Origin: Paulownia fortunei
Lineage: Eukaryota > Streptophyta > Magnoliopsida > Lamiales > Paulowniaceae
Direction: 5' to 3'
NCBI GenBank assembly: GCA_019321725.1
Contig: CM033107.1
Location: forward strand, 20,327,445-20,391,444
Length of the DNA: 64,000 nt
In this document: piece by piece, positions 12,632-23,999 of the stretch
Layout: each line of letters starts with the position of its first letter
Position numbering within the stretch: position 1 is the first letter of the stretch
The notes under the pieces: generated by a model
Seen by the model: the letters and a program-made list of their open reading frames with translations, nothing else
What the model was told of the DNA's origin: nothing
Databases searched by the model: none
Made by a program: the position numbers and the translations under genes

Positions 12632-13074
12632 TGTTGGAATTAATTTTCTAATATGGACTTACATATTTAAACAACAATTATATTATAGGATATCTAATTT
12701 GATAGAGTTAAATAAGTGATCTACCATATGAGACTCTAGAAATATCTTTAAGGTATGGACTTTGTAATGTATAGAGACCTAATACTAGTCAAATTCAGGA
12801 TTGATGGGATTCTCTTTGAACTAGTATATAAAGAACATTATGGGTTATGGTCCCCAAATCATATCATACAATATCCCTCTTCTCCTCTTTCCCATCTTAG
12901 AGAGAGACCCATTGAGTATTCTAAATTGATTTGACTGTGGAAGACGCATACCCTGATTGCTTTCATTGATATGGATTTAGGTACGCTTTCGATTTAGAAT
13001 TAAAGTATTTCTTAATAATTTACATGATAATTTTGGATTATGATTATTGAATCATATTATATTAAAGTCTAACA
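12632..13074 (+). repeat. 3' LTR of inner Copia
   Basis: 443 bp, complete from TGTTGG to CTAACA. It contains a TATATAAAG promoter box near 12824-12832 and a pyrimidine-rich segment (near 12868-12895) that is missing in the 5' copy. The AATAA target copy follows directly. Confidence 0.92.
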
Positions 13075-13079
13075 AATAA

Positions 13080-14570
13080 TTCTTCTGAAAATGCATATTC
13101 TAGGAATGATACACATTATGAACAAAATAATTTTCCTCATCTTAAGTCTACCAATAGAAATGAGCAAAAAGAGAATGGTTCTTTTGGATTGAGAATGAGC
13201 AAAAGGCAAAGAACTACAAAAGATTTAGGACTTGATATGGTCACTTTTGTGTTAGAAAAGGAATCTAGATCATTTCATAAGGCAATGTCTTTGCCAGATG
13301 CTGAACTATGCAAAAAGACTATGGAAGATAAGATGAAATCTATTCATGAAAATAACACATGGACTTTGATTGATCTTCCATTTAATACTAAATCGATTGG
13401 TTGCAAATGGGTTGAGGAAAAAACTTAAACCTGGTGGAAGTATTGATAAATATAAAGCAAGATTAGTAGCCAAAGGTTTTAGTCAAAAGAAAGACTTAGA
13501 TTATTTTGAAACATTTTATCCTGTGACTAAGTTTACATCTATTAGAATTATGTTTGCTATTGCTTCTATACATAATCTTAAGGTACACCAAATGGATGTC
13601 AAAATGTTATTTCTCAAGGGAAATATTGACAAGAAAATACATATCAATCAACCTAAAGGGGTATGTAGTTCAAGGACAAGAGAACAAGGTATATAAAATA
13701 AACAAATCTCTTTATGGTTTCAAGCAAGCACTTAGGCAATGGTAAGAAAAAATTAAGAAAGAAATTATGAAATTTGGTTTTAAATGTAGCAAAGTTGAAA
13801 GTTGTGTTTTTACTAAATGTTGTGATGATTTTATAGTTTTGATTACTTTGATTGCAAGCCTAGCAAGACTCCCATGGATCCTCATTATAAGTTGATTCTT
13901 AATAATGGATTATCAATAAATCAAAAAGAGTATTCTCAAATTATAGGTAGTTTGATGTATACATTGAATTGTACTAGACCAGATATTGTTGTGCTATTAA
14001 CATTCTGAATAGATTTACAAATAATCCAAACACTGAACACTGGAAAGAATTGGATAGAGTTTTGAGATATTTGAAGCATACACTACATTATGGTTTGCAT
14101 TATAATTGTACTACACTTATTCTTGAATGTTGTTGTGACACAAACTGGGCATCAGATAAGGTAAGTTTTAAATCAACTAGTGGTGGGTTATTCAATTTAG
14201 GTGGTGCTATAGTTGCATGGTCATCTAAGAAGCAATCATGTGTTGCATTATCTTCTATGGAATCTGAATTGGTTATTTTGTCTCTTGTTAGTAAAGATAT
14301 ATTGTGGATGAAAAGGTTTTTAAGGTGTATTGAAGCACCTAAAGGATCTATCACATAATATTATGATATCATGGCTGCCGTTCAAAATGCTAAAACTGAA
14401 AGAATGTCTAGTAATAGTAAGCATATTGCTATGAAGTACAGTCATATAAGGAGTATAGTTAAAAAAAGGTAAGGTATCACTTATGTATTTACCTACTGAA
14501 TTATTTGGTGAAAAGATAAATAAAACCATGAGAAGTATGCGATTATTACCGGTTGATACTAATAATCTTG
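13080..14570 (+). pseudogene. Outer Copia RT / RNase H, broken, 3' part
   Basis: This continues the polyprotein interrupted at 6982. The linker and RT N-terminus span 13080-13425, with NNTWTLIDLP and GCKWV visible. A frameshift near 13425 leads to KARLVAKGFSQKKDLDYFETFYPV and the QMDVKMLFLKG motif (near 13590-13620), then a second shift and YGFKQALRQW near 13714-13743. The catalytic YVDD region is deleted near 13845: the text passes from FIVLI straight to the post-palm segment SKTPMDPHYKL. RNase H follows (14050-14358) with WASD, STSGG, WSSKKQ and SMESEL. Several conserved acidic residues of RNase H remain, but the protein as a whole is dead. Confidence 0.9.
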
Positions 14571-15160
14571 TTTGAATTCCACTATATCACATTGATATCA
14601 ATTTTGATGTTCAATACTTCAATTGAAAATCAAGTGTATTACAGTTAAATGGCAATTCATTCAAGATTTTTATTGAAATGTTATGCAAAGGTTGCATTTC
14701 AAGTGCATACACTTAAGGAACAGTGGGGGTGTATAATTATGTAAACTATTTCTCTTATTGAACCCATATTTTGTTGCACTGTATTCCACTACATAAAGTA
14801 AGATTGAAGTTTATTCTTAACAAGATTTATAGCTTTGTGTGGGATGACATGAGGTTGTGGCAATCCTTGATGAATCTTGCCTTTGCGAGTAAGGAAATGA
14901 GTGGTCGCTTCCTATAAGCTATCCGATAAACTTAGAGAGTACTTGATAAAACAGGATCAACGTGAGGCCCTTAATGCCCTGTCAATTGAGAAACTTGAAT
15001 CCGTGTATATTGTGAATATGATTCTTTATGATCATATTCAGTCTAGTGGTTTAAACCTTGGAAACCTTTAGATATACATTATATATAGCCAAGTACTTTT
15101 CCATGTGCTATATTGATGTACAATTGGAACCATCTTATTATTAGAAAATAAGTGGAGGAT

Positions 15161-15619
15161 TGTTGTATATTATATTTTCTAATAATATTTATTTACTCTG
15201 TTAATAAATATATAAATAAATCGAAAGGTAACAGTAGAATTCAAGAAAAGTTGTAAATCTTCAAGATAGAGAGACAACGTTTAGAAGGATTATATCTTTT
15301 ATGAAAGAGTCTTGTGTTTGTTAACTACCTATGTAATAGAACACAAGGGCAGTTTTAAAGATACACAAAAACTGTCTTCTTTTTCTTTATATTAAAAACA
15401 ATAGAAAATTTGATATTTTATCCTTTTTTAATCTTTTCAAATACTTGGTGGATTCTGATTTAGACAATATTCAAGAGTGCAGTCTTGTTTCTTCTCTTAG
15501 ACATTATATACTGTGTTAGAATTTTCTAAATCATTTTTCTGCACTAAGGAGGGGAAATTACTATATTTAAGAAAGCCTTGCCTACTACAACTTGATACTT
15601 TATTTTTTACTATAAAACA
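15161..15619 (+). repeat. 3' LTR of outer Copia
   Basis: 459 bp starting TGTTGTATATTA after the purine tract AAGTGGAGGAT and ending AAAACA before the AATTA target copy. It contains the inverted pair CTTGTGT / ACACAAG (near 15310-15350), also present in the 5' copy. Confidence 0.92.
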
Positions 15620-15624
15620 AATTA

Positions 15625-16266
15625 AAACTATAAAAATTGTTGCTAGACCTTGTAAGTGTGTTCAACTTTGATATCGTTTCTTTGGGGAATTTTTAGCCTT
15701 GTATGTTTAATTGACTTATGAAAATTGAGGTTAATTTGTGGGCTTGACATGCATTTAACTAAGAGTGACCATCTCACAAATTGTACTCTAATATTATTTA
15801 ATATTTAGGGTATCTTAAGTTTGAACTTGTTGCCTCGTCATAGTATTTGAGGAAAGTTAATGACTAAAGTTCATACAAGATTTAAGAGAGAAAAAAAGTG
15901 AAAAAGTCATCATGTTCGAATTATATAAGTAGAGTAACTAGTGATCAAGTCTATACACAGTTCTAAATTGAAGCAACTTTATATGTTTATCACCATTTCT
16001 AAATAGAGGTCATGCTATTGAGCGAACGAGTAAAATATGGTAAATAATTTCCGCAACAAAGGCATTTTATTTACAAAATAGTGGTGCACAGTTTCAATTT
16101 AATTAAATGTGCTAAATGAATCAATAATAGTTTTTGAGATTTTATAGCGCATAAACTTTCATTGAGAAAATAATAGAACTTGTCTATAATAATCAAAAAC
16201 AAGCTTAAAATCTCATTTGTTATTGATCACAGTAAAATGGCTCTTCCTTTGCAAGCTACACCCTCA

Positions 16267-16302
<36 letters not shown>

Positions 16303-16918
16303 TATTATTATTATTATAAGATAGTAATCCCTCTATTTCAAATTTATAACTCCATTTTTTTTGGAAGTCACAAAATAAATTTTTATTTCCTAAAATAATT
16401 TTTTTTTTATCAAAAATGTCTTCTCACTTAAAATAATGATGTAATACTACTAACTCTCAATTACTACTTTTGAAAGCACTTTATAAACATATATAAAACT
16501 TTCACATTTTCAAACTTTTTCAACTTTTATGTAGGACTCTATATTCGATCAAATTTAATACTTAAGAATTATACAAAGGAGTAATATTTACATATATACA
16601 TATATAATGCATCAGCAATTAAATTCTGTTTACAAAGGCTACTTGGTCAAAATGAATTTTAACCCCATATAAATTTGTATTATTACATATAGACCCATGA
16701 TATCTCAATGGTAATGAGCTGGTTGTACATTACATTTAGTCCCCTTCAAGTTTTGAGAAAGTACTCCAAGACACCCTTAATATGCTAGGGGCATATCAAG
16801 AATTATTTTTGAATTTCCGCTGACATGTTTATTTTCCATTAGATCAACTAAACAATTGGGGGTGGTTTTGATAATTTTCTAAATCAAAGCAAAAATATTT
16901 GTAATTAGTCCAAACCTT
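15625..16918. other. AT-rich intergenic DNA
   Basis: No coding frame of note; the 72-codon frame at 16180-16398 is driven by the trinucleotide repeat. From about 16720 the text ACATTTAGTCCCCTTCAAG resembles common plant repeat ends, but no second end was found. Confidence 0.6.
16267..16318. repeat. (ATT)n microsatellite
   Basis: About 17 units of ATT with one imperfect unit (ACT). Confidence 0.95.
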
Positions 16919-17208
16919 AGTCCATCTCCAATGGAACAATTAAACTTGCACCATCACACCAAATATGGTATTTTTCCATCTCTGGAATACCAAATATTAC
17001 ATCAAATTTGGTATAATAAACAATAATGCATCATATTTGTTGTAATACTATTCATTTACACCAATTTTGGTATAATTCATATATCCTAATTTTGCCACCA
17101 AAATTTATTCTTCTTCCATTTATAACATATATTGTGTATTTAATTAATTTATAATTTAGTTTTATTTATTTAATTTTAATTGAGTTATTATTTTGTAGTA
17201 ACATTTGT

Positions 17209-17720
17209 CACTACAGCAAATACGACTTTTTGCGATGAAATATTTTATCGCTAACACCACAAATTTCATCGCTAACTTTGTTTAGCGACGAATAAATTTC
17301 GTCGCCAAATTCGACGTTATAAGTGTATCGTGCCAATAGTTAACGACGAAATTAACTATTTTTGTTATTAAGTTTGCAACGAATTTATTGCATGGCTAAG
17401 ACAAGAATTTTCGTTGCTAACAATACTCTTAGCGAGGAGATTTGAAAAAACATTTTGTCGTTAAATAATCACAAAAATTTAAAAAAAAAAGGAATAAATT
17501 TTATTTTAGCGACGAACAACCTTCTTCGTCCCTAAACAAATATATTTAGAGATGGATTTTTGGAACTTTTTCATTGCAAAATTATTCAAATTTTTTTTAA
17601 AAAAACTTACTTTAGCAGTGACTTGTTCTTTTTCGTCGCTTAATGGATTAATAAATAATTTTTTTTAAAAAAACTTTTACCAGCGAAATATTATGATTTG
17701 GTAGCTAATTTTATTTTTTA
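17209..17720. repeat. CACTA subterminal repeat zone, left
   Basis: Many copies of TAGCGACGAA, TCGTCGCTAA, TTCGTCGCT and diverged forms occur in both orientations. In CACTA elements such short subterminal repeats bind the TNPA protein. Density is highest at 17230-17350 and near 17500-17700. Confidence 0.85.
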
Positions 17721-18059
17721 AAAAAATATAATATTTGCAATTTCGATCATTGCCATATGTTTGTCAACCTATTTCTCAACCTACAACAATCACAACCCCA
17801 ATCACAATAATCACAACCACAACCACAAATACAACAATCCTACAACCATTAAACTTCAACACATTAAACACAATAAACAACACATTAAACATATATACAA
17901 TAAAATGTGTAATATACACGTTAAACATAAAATGTCTAATGTACACATTAAACAAAATACAATCATATATACTTAAACTACACTATATTGTGGAGGTGGC
18001 GGAGTTAAGGAAGATGGGGTTGCTGGACGAGCGACTGTAGTAAACCAGAAGCTCTACAG

Positions 18060-19760
18060 CTCATTCTGTCCTCTCAAAAGCTTTCCAGCTCATTCTGTGT
18101 GGACTGCAGCTGCTCTCTAAGTTCTGCATTGATCACTCTAAACAATGATGCATGAGATGAAGTAGACCTGAGAGGTTTAGGCCCATTTCCAAAACCCATA
18201 TATATACCCTGAACATGTATCAAGAACCTGGTCACAAACTCTATCTGCAATCTGTACATCCTCTAGGTTGTGAACATCATCCCCGGTATCTATCTGAGTT
18301 CATGTCTCTCGATACTCTTTTCGAAATCGCATCATCTCATCCTAAAATCAATAAATATGTTAAAAATTAAAATATATAATTTAAAATAAATTTAAAAGAA
18401 ATAGCTAATTTCAATACTTACATATGCGCTCTCACCTCTCTGTCATATCCAGCCTTTCGTAGATTAAAGACGGTGATCCGATATTTTCTACTAGATCCAT
18501 CGACCTCCAAATAACATATTAAAGTCAAATCAAATAATTATTTCATTAAAATAATAATTTATACTTACACCATCATAATTATATTGTAAAAAGGATTTTG
18601 AACCTCCACGATGATTGTATGATAACTTAACACGATTTGCGAAATTTATTTCAGAACGTCTCTGCAAAAAATAGTTAATTTGTAATAAATAAAATTAATT
18701 ACTAAATATGAGATTTAATTAAGTTATATAGTTACATATACCACTTTTTAAATGAATTTACTTAAAATAAACTGATAAGTTATGTTCTCGTTAGATTATC
18801 TATATTTCTAGTTTTTGTAATAGTGAAAAATCAATTTTAGACTATTAAGTTATATTTCTAGTTTCTCTAATAGCTATTAGCTTAAAATAATTACAAGGAT
18901 CAGTGTTATATCTGAAGTGAAATCTTCTATTAGAAAAAAGTAAATCAAAATGAAAAATTTCAATGATTATGGTATTATATAGGTTTCTTTTTTCTCAATA
19001 AATGGTCAAATACGTAATTTATTATACATACATGTTAAAAATAAATTAAATACAATTAATATATCTAAACCAAAGCTTACAACTTAAGAGAACAAATCAA
19101 ATACTATTAGCAGACATAAGATTGAATACTATTAGCTCAAAAGATCAAATAGTCAAGCAATGTGATTTAATTAAATTAATTAGCTAAAACTTAGAATCTA
19201 TTAACATAAATATTATCTTAAATTCATCAGACTCATACAACCTACACAAATACTCCTAATCTGCCGAAGTCTCACACAAATCCCTGGGCATTTGTTTTAA
19301 TCTATCGTCCCAAGATAGGTGCATAAAACTTTTATAATATTTGTGTATTTTTTGGCAGTGGTCGCAGTATCGGGCACTCATCAATTTATTAGCCTCTTTC
19401 TCAACCGACTTTGATCTTGTGCCAAAGTCTACAGTAAATATGTCCTATAAAAAAAATAATTTTTTTCAACACTTAAAATATAAAATAAAACTTAAACTGA
19501 CAAATATAGTTGAAATACTTATATTAACCGATAATCGATCAAAAATAGGCTGCTTCTACTCTTCTATAATCTTTCTCCAATCATTGTGCAAATTTCTTCA
19601 CGGCAACACCGAGTTCGGTCATATAAGATTCCGCATTTGTCCCTATTGGACGACCATGACACTTGTGAGATGTGACTAGTATCTTTTCCCGGATTCTAAC
19701 TAGCGTCTCAGCCTGTCTCCATGTGTTGTTCGTATCTCTCTACGTTTCTTCTGTGTAGGA
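18060..19760 (-). pseudogene. TNPA-like gene of CACTA (Transposase_24 type), broken
   Basis: Translated on the minus strand, segments in different frames resemble the C-terminal gene of plant CACTA elements. Near 19570-19680 is CHGRPIGTNAESYMTELG-like text, a conserved hallmark. Near 18180-18350 there is a DEMMRFRKEYRE / GFGNGPKP-like segment. Near 18074-18130 there is a coiled-coil-like AELREQLQSTQNELES tail. Introns are expected in this family, and their borders cannot be told apart from damage here. In functional elements the product binds subterminal repeats and acts with TNPD in excision. The copy looks inactive. Confidence 0.7.
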
Positions 19761-20428
19761 GTCGCAAAATAATAACAAAAGTATTAGATTATTGTTCAAC
19801 ATAATTATTATATAACAAAAGTAACAAAAAAATATATATAAAGTGAAACAAATTATTAGATGTACTCTCCATATGCATATTTGTAGTAGCTGGATCAATA
19901 AAGGGCTGATTTTCAATGCGTTTAAGAGGTATACCTATAAAAGACAAACATGTGGTTAGACACATAACAATTAATAAGATTTATATTTAAACTATTTAAA
20001 AAACTTATTGTCCGACTGTAGTAAAAGATGATACAGATATCGCAGCAACTGCTAGCGAATGATTGAAAAAAAATTAATTTATTAAACTTAATCAAAAGAC
20101 ATAAATACCAGATATTTAACAAATCATGCAACAAATAAGGACATCTTATAAACTCTAAGTTCTTTTTGTCATCTATATATACATAGACTACACAAACTTC
20201 ATCTACCTAACATTTTGTTTAAAAGGATCAGGAGATTACAACAACTAAGGTAGTTATAACAACAACGAAGTAATATTTAAATTTAGTATAACTCTTCAAC
20301 AATGATATGTGACATCATAATTGGGTTGAGAATATTCAATCACTAACATATTATTCAATGGAGCTAATATGGTAAAAAATACTTAACAAAATGAAATAAA
20401 ATAAAAGTTAATTGTTGATACCATCAAA

Positions 20429-23400
20429 TTAGTCACTATCATCATCAGATATAAATATTTGCTCTTCTCCATCACTCTCTAATTTAGTGTCCTCATCTTT
20501 ATCATTAATAAAATTATGCATGTCCTTAGAGAACTCTGATTGTGTATCCAACAATTCTATATGTTGAGGTTGAATGTCTATTTTGCAAAAATGTGGAATT
20601 TTTAAATCTTCAAGAACCATTAAACTTATGTCATCTGATAAAATTTCCTAATTAGGCTCATTGTTAAAACTGCTTTCAGGTTCAAGTTCCTCACTATTAT
20701 CATCTTCTTTTTCGGTCACTTCATATATTTCTCGATTTTGCACCTTTTGCACAACTTTCCAGGATCCTCCACGCTTTATATCATCTAAGTAATAAACTTG
20801 TCTTGCTTGAGTTACCAAAATGAAGGGGTCATGCTCGTACCATATCTTAGACGTATCAATGCATGTAAGACCAAACTCTTACATGACTGATTTTTTTTTT
20901 GGGTTACACTAAAACCAATCACACCACAATAAGTATACCTTATATACTAACACGTAAAAAAATTGAACAATATCCTTCAAAACTTCAGAAAAATCTAAAT
21001 TTTTCCCGTCGTCAGATGATGGTACATTAACCCCACTATTTTGAGTAATCCAACTAGTATCACGAAAAATTGTATAGTACCGAACAACATTAACAATATA
21101 AGTATCATATAGTATAACTTCAACATCATGTCCCAATGCAAGAGAGTATAGCTCATTTGTGGCCTCCAGATCTTTCAAAATTTTTAGCCTAATCATTTTG
21201 TTTCTAAACCACTGTGGAAATTCCATCTCATGACATTGTAGAATGCAGTTTGAAGAAAATTTGATCGAAAATTTTTGCAAATGTTCACTGCACAATATTA
21301 TATATAATTATTATAACCTACAATCAAAATTACAAGAAAGAAAAAAAAACAGAATCTAATTTAAAAACTTACTTTCTATATCAGTCGACTTTTTTGTAAT
21401 TGTTGAAAACATACCAGTGTGATTTCTTACGTAAAGTAGAAGATAATTTATGATTTCGCTGGCTGCCTATCACTCTTACTTGTTGATTGAAAACACTTAA
21501 GGTGAATAAAATAGATTGACTGACATCTTTATTTCATTCCGTTTTAGTAAATCTTGTTTGAATTTGACCCATATACAAAGATGTGAAAATTAATGCTTCA
21601 TTCACAACATATCCCTATGCAATAGACCCCCCTCGGGTCTTGCCTTATTGCAAACATACTCCTTGAGTGTTCCCAAATACCATTCAAAAGGATACATCCA
21701 TCGTGATGAAATAAGTCTAGCTAATATGGCCTCGTAGGGTAAATGAAGTGCCAAGTGAACCATAATGGCCAAAAATGCCAGAGGAAATATTCGTTCCATC
21801 TTACACAAAATGAATACTATATCTTCCCCCATTTTACTCAAGTCAACAACATGTAAAGTTGTTGAAGTGAATTTTTTGAAAAAGTCACATAACTCAACAA
21901 CTGTATCACACATGTCCTTAGGTAAAAACTTTTGCATGGCAGCTGGCAGTAATCTTTGCAAAACAACATAACAATCATGCATCTTTAACCTATATATCCT
22001 CCTGTCATTCACATTTACATTCCTTGAAATATTTGTTGCATAACCATCCGAAACTTTACAGATTTTAAAAATAACAAAATTCACGTCTTTTTTTTCAAAG
22101 TCAAGGTGTAACTTTCATGTAGCTTACTGACTTTGTTCCCACTCTACTTCATGTGCAATTCATTTCTTATACCCATATCTTGCATGTCTAACCGTGCTTT
22201 GACTATATCCTTCGACTTTCTATCTAAACTCAACAACGTAACAACTAGAACATCACAAATATTTTTCTCAATGTACTTTACATCCAAATTATGTCTCAAT
22301 TTCAAGTCTAACCAATACTCTAACTCAAAGAAAATTGATTTCTTTACCCAATTTGTATCACCAACCGAATGCTTTCATTTTTCGATGATTGCACGATGTT
22401 TACTAAATGCCACTTCAGGCAATGCATCTAACTGAATTAAAATCTCACGACCACTAAAGATTCATTGTGGGCCTTTGTTTTCAAACTTTCTATTAAAGCT
22501 TTTGTTTTTAAGCCACGAGTGCTTCAAATGTAAAGATCGATGGTGGCCTATATAACAAATTTTACTACACAAACCTTAACTTGTTGTATCTTCAAGACAT
22601 ACAGGACATGTTTATAACCCTTAGTGTTCTACCCACATATTGTCTCATATGCTGGGAAGTCATGTATTGTCAACATCACAACAGCATGTAATCGAGACGA
22701 CCCTTACTCGAATCATCCTTAGCTTTTTCAAGACCCGGGGACAAAGCGAATTTTCTTCAGTTGATGCATCATATGCTTCCACCCTCTCATGACATAACTC
22801 CTTCAATTCATTGATTAAGCGACGTAAGTAGACATCTATCTCTTTTCAAGGCGCCTTGGGCCTAGGAATTAAAAAAGACATAATCATGTACGATGATTTT
22901 GTTATTTTCCATGGGGGCAAATTATATGACACAAGTAAAACTGGCCACATACTATAAATATTTGAAATATTTCCAAACAGATTAAAATCATCAGTTGTCA
23001 ACACCATATGAATATTTTTAGGATCAACTGCAAAAGTTTCATGTAATTTGTCAAACTCCTTCCACAATTCAGCATCAACTAGGTGCCTCAATACCCCATC
23101 TGCTTTAACCTTTTTTTCCTTATGCCATCTCATATCTTTTGTCATATGTTTCGACAAAAATAACCTCTTGAGTCTTGGCTTTAAAGGAAAATATCAAAGT
23201 ACTTTTTGAGGGATTTTCTTCTTGTTGGTCTCATTATACTTATAACAGGGCTCCTTACACAACAGACATGTGTTATTGCCCTCGTGATCATTCCAAAATA
23301 AAATGCGATCATTTTTACAAGCATGTATAGAATCATATCACAACCCTAACTCTCTTAACATTTTTTTAACTTCATAACATGAGTTAGGAATTGCATTTGG

Positions 23401-23950
23401 TTTCGAAAATATTTTTCTCAATAATTGAAGAAATATATCAAACGACTTATTGCTCCAACCATTTAACACATTCATATGCATTAATTTCACTAAAAAAACT
23501 AAATGAAGAAAAATTAGTACAACTTGAATATAACTCTCATTGTGTTTCTTCAAATATTAACATATAACTTCCTCTGAACTCTCCTGCAGGCGTGTTCTCA
23601 TTGTTATCATCATGTCGAACTCCACTACTACCAGTACCAACAACTTCAGCATCCCAAAGAAATTGTCATCTTCTTCATCATCACTGCCACGTTCAATTTC
23701 ATTTATGGAATCCGTATTAACACGTAGTATAGTAACTTATTCATGAAAAGTCCACACTTTTATAATCCACAAATCCCCCATCTATAAGGGTATTCTTAAA
23801 TGTAATCCAAATTAAATTGATATAAATTCTCATACATTCGACAAGAACAACGAATCTTTGATAACCCAAATATTGTCATATAATTCTTGGCTTTGTCTAA
23901 AAATTGATTTAAACTATTTACATATTCTGGAGCCACTTGATTCTGATTTA
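20429..23950 (-). pseudogene. TNPD-like CACTA transposase (Transposase_21), broken into several frames
   Basis: Minus-strand pieces appear in the family's domain order. A transposase-associated N-terminal domain lies near 23945-23750, with PEYV, KIRCSCR and DGGFVDY-like text. A TNP2/Transposase_21 region follows (23553-23338: HMNVLNGWSNKSFD; 23157-22846: SKHMTKDMRWHKEK, NISNIYSMWPV, YNLPPWK). DUF4218 is at 22084-21602 (DGYATNISRNVNVND, CYVVLQRLLP, RWMYPFEWYLGTLK). DUF4216 is at 21200-20909 (NELYSLALGHDVEV, RYYTIFRD). An acidic tail ends at 20429. The intact protein would be the endonuclease/integrase acting at the element ends. Multiple stops and frame changes separate the pieces, so no active transposase is expected. 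Confidence 0.88.
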
Positions 23951-23999
23951 TTATCCATTTTTGATCTATAATTATACAACCTGTTGATGACAGTAATTA

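Larger units (their letters stand above)
6982..13074 (+). mobile_element. Inner Ty1/Copia LTR retrotransposon, degenerate, nested
   Basis: The element begins TGTTGGAATTAA and ends TCTAACA, the canonical Copia ends. It has a perfect 5-bp target duplication AATAA (6977-6981 and 13075-13079). It sits inside the pol frame of the outer element, whose reading frame is restored if the insert and one target copy are ignored. Total length is 6,093 bp. Internal coding sequence is scattered over 9100-12200 with many stops. Integrase and the catalytic part of RT are not recognisable. It is therefore younger than the outer element but already dead. Confidence 0.93.
4363..15619 (+). mobile_element. Outer Ty1/Copia LTR retrotransposon, degenerate, interrupted by a second Copia
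   Basis: The element starts TGTTATATATTA and ends AAAACA. It is flanked by the 5-bp target duplication AATTA (4358-4362 and 15620-15624). The two LTRs are recognisably the same sequence. Removing the nested insertion (6982-13074 plus one target copy) leaves about 5.16 kb, a normal Copia size. Domain order is gag, zinc knuckle, protease, integrase, RT, RNase H, which is the Copia order. Stops, frameshifts and an internal RT deletion make it non-autonomous. The sense strand is plus. A clear tRNA primer-binding site is not visible after the 5' LTR. The polypurine tract AAGTGGAGGAT precedes the 3' LTR. Confidence 0.93.

Noticed and set aside
16180..16398. 72-codon frame with a long tyrosine run
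   Set aside because: Produced by the (ATT)n microsatellite read in the TAT phase.
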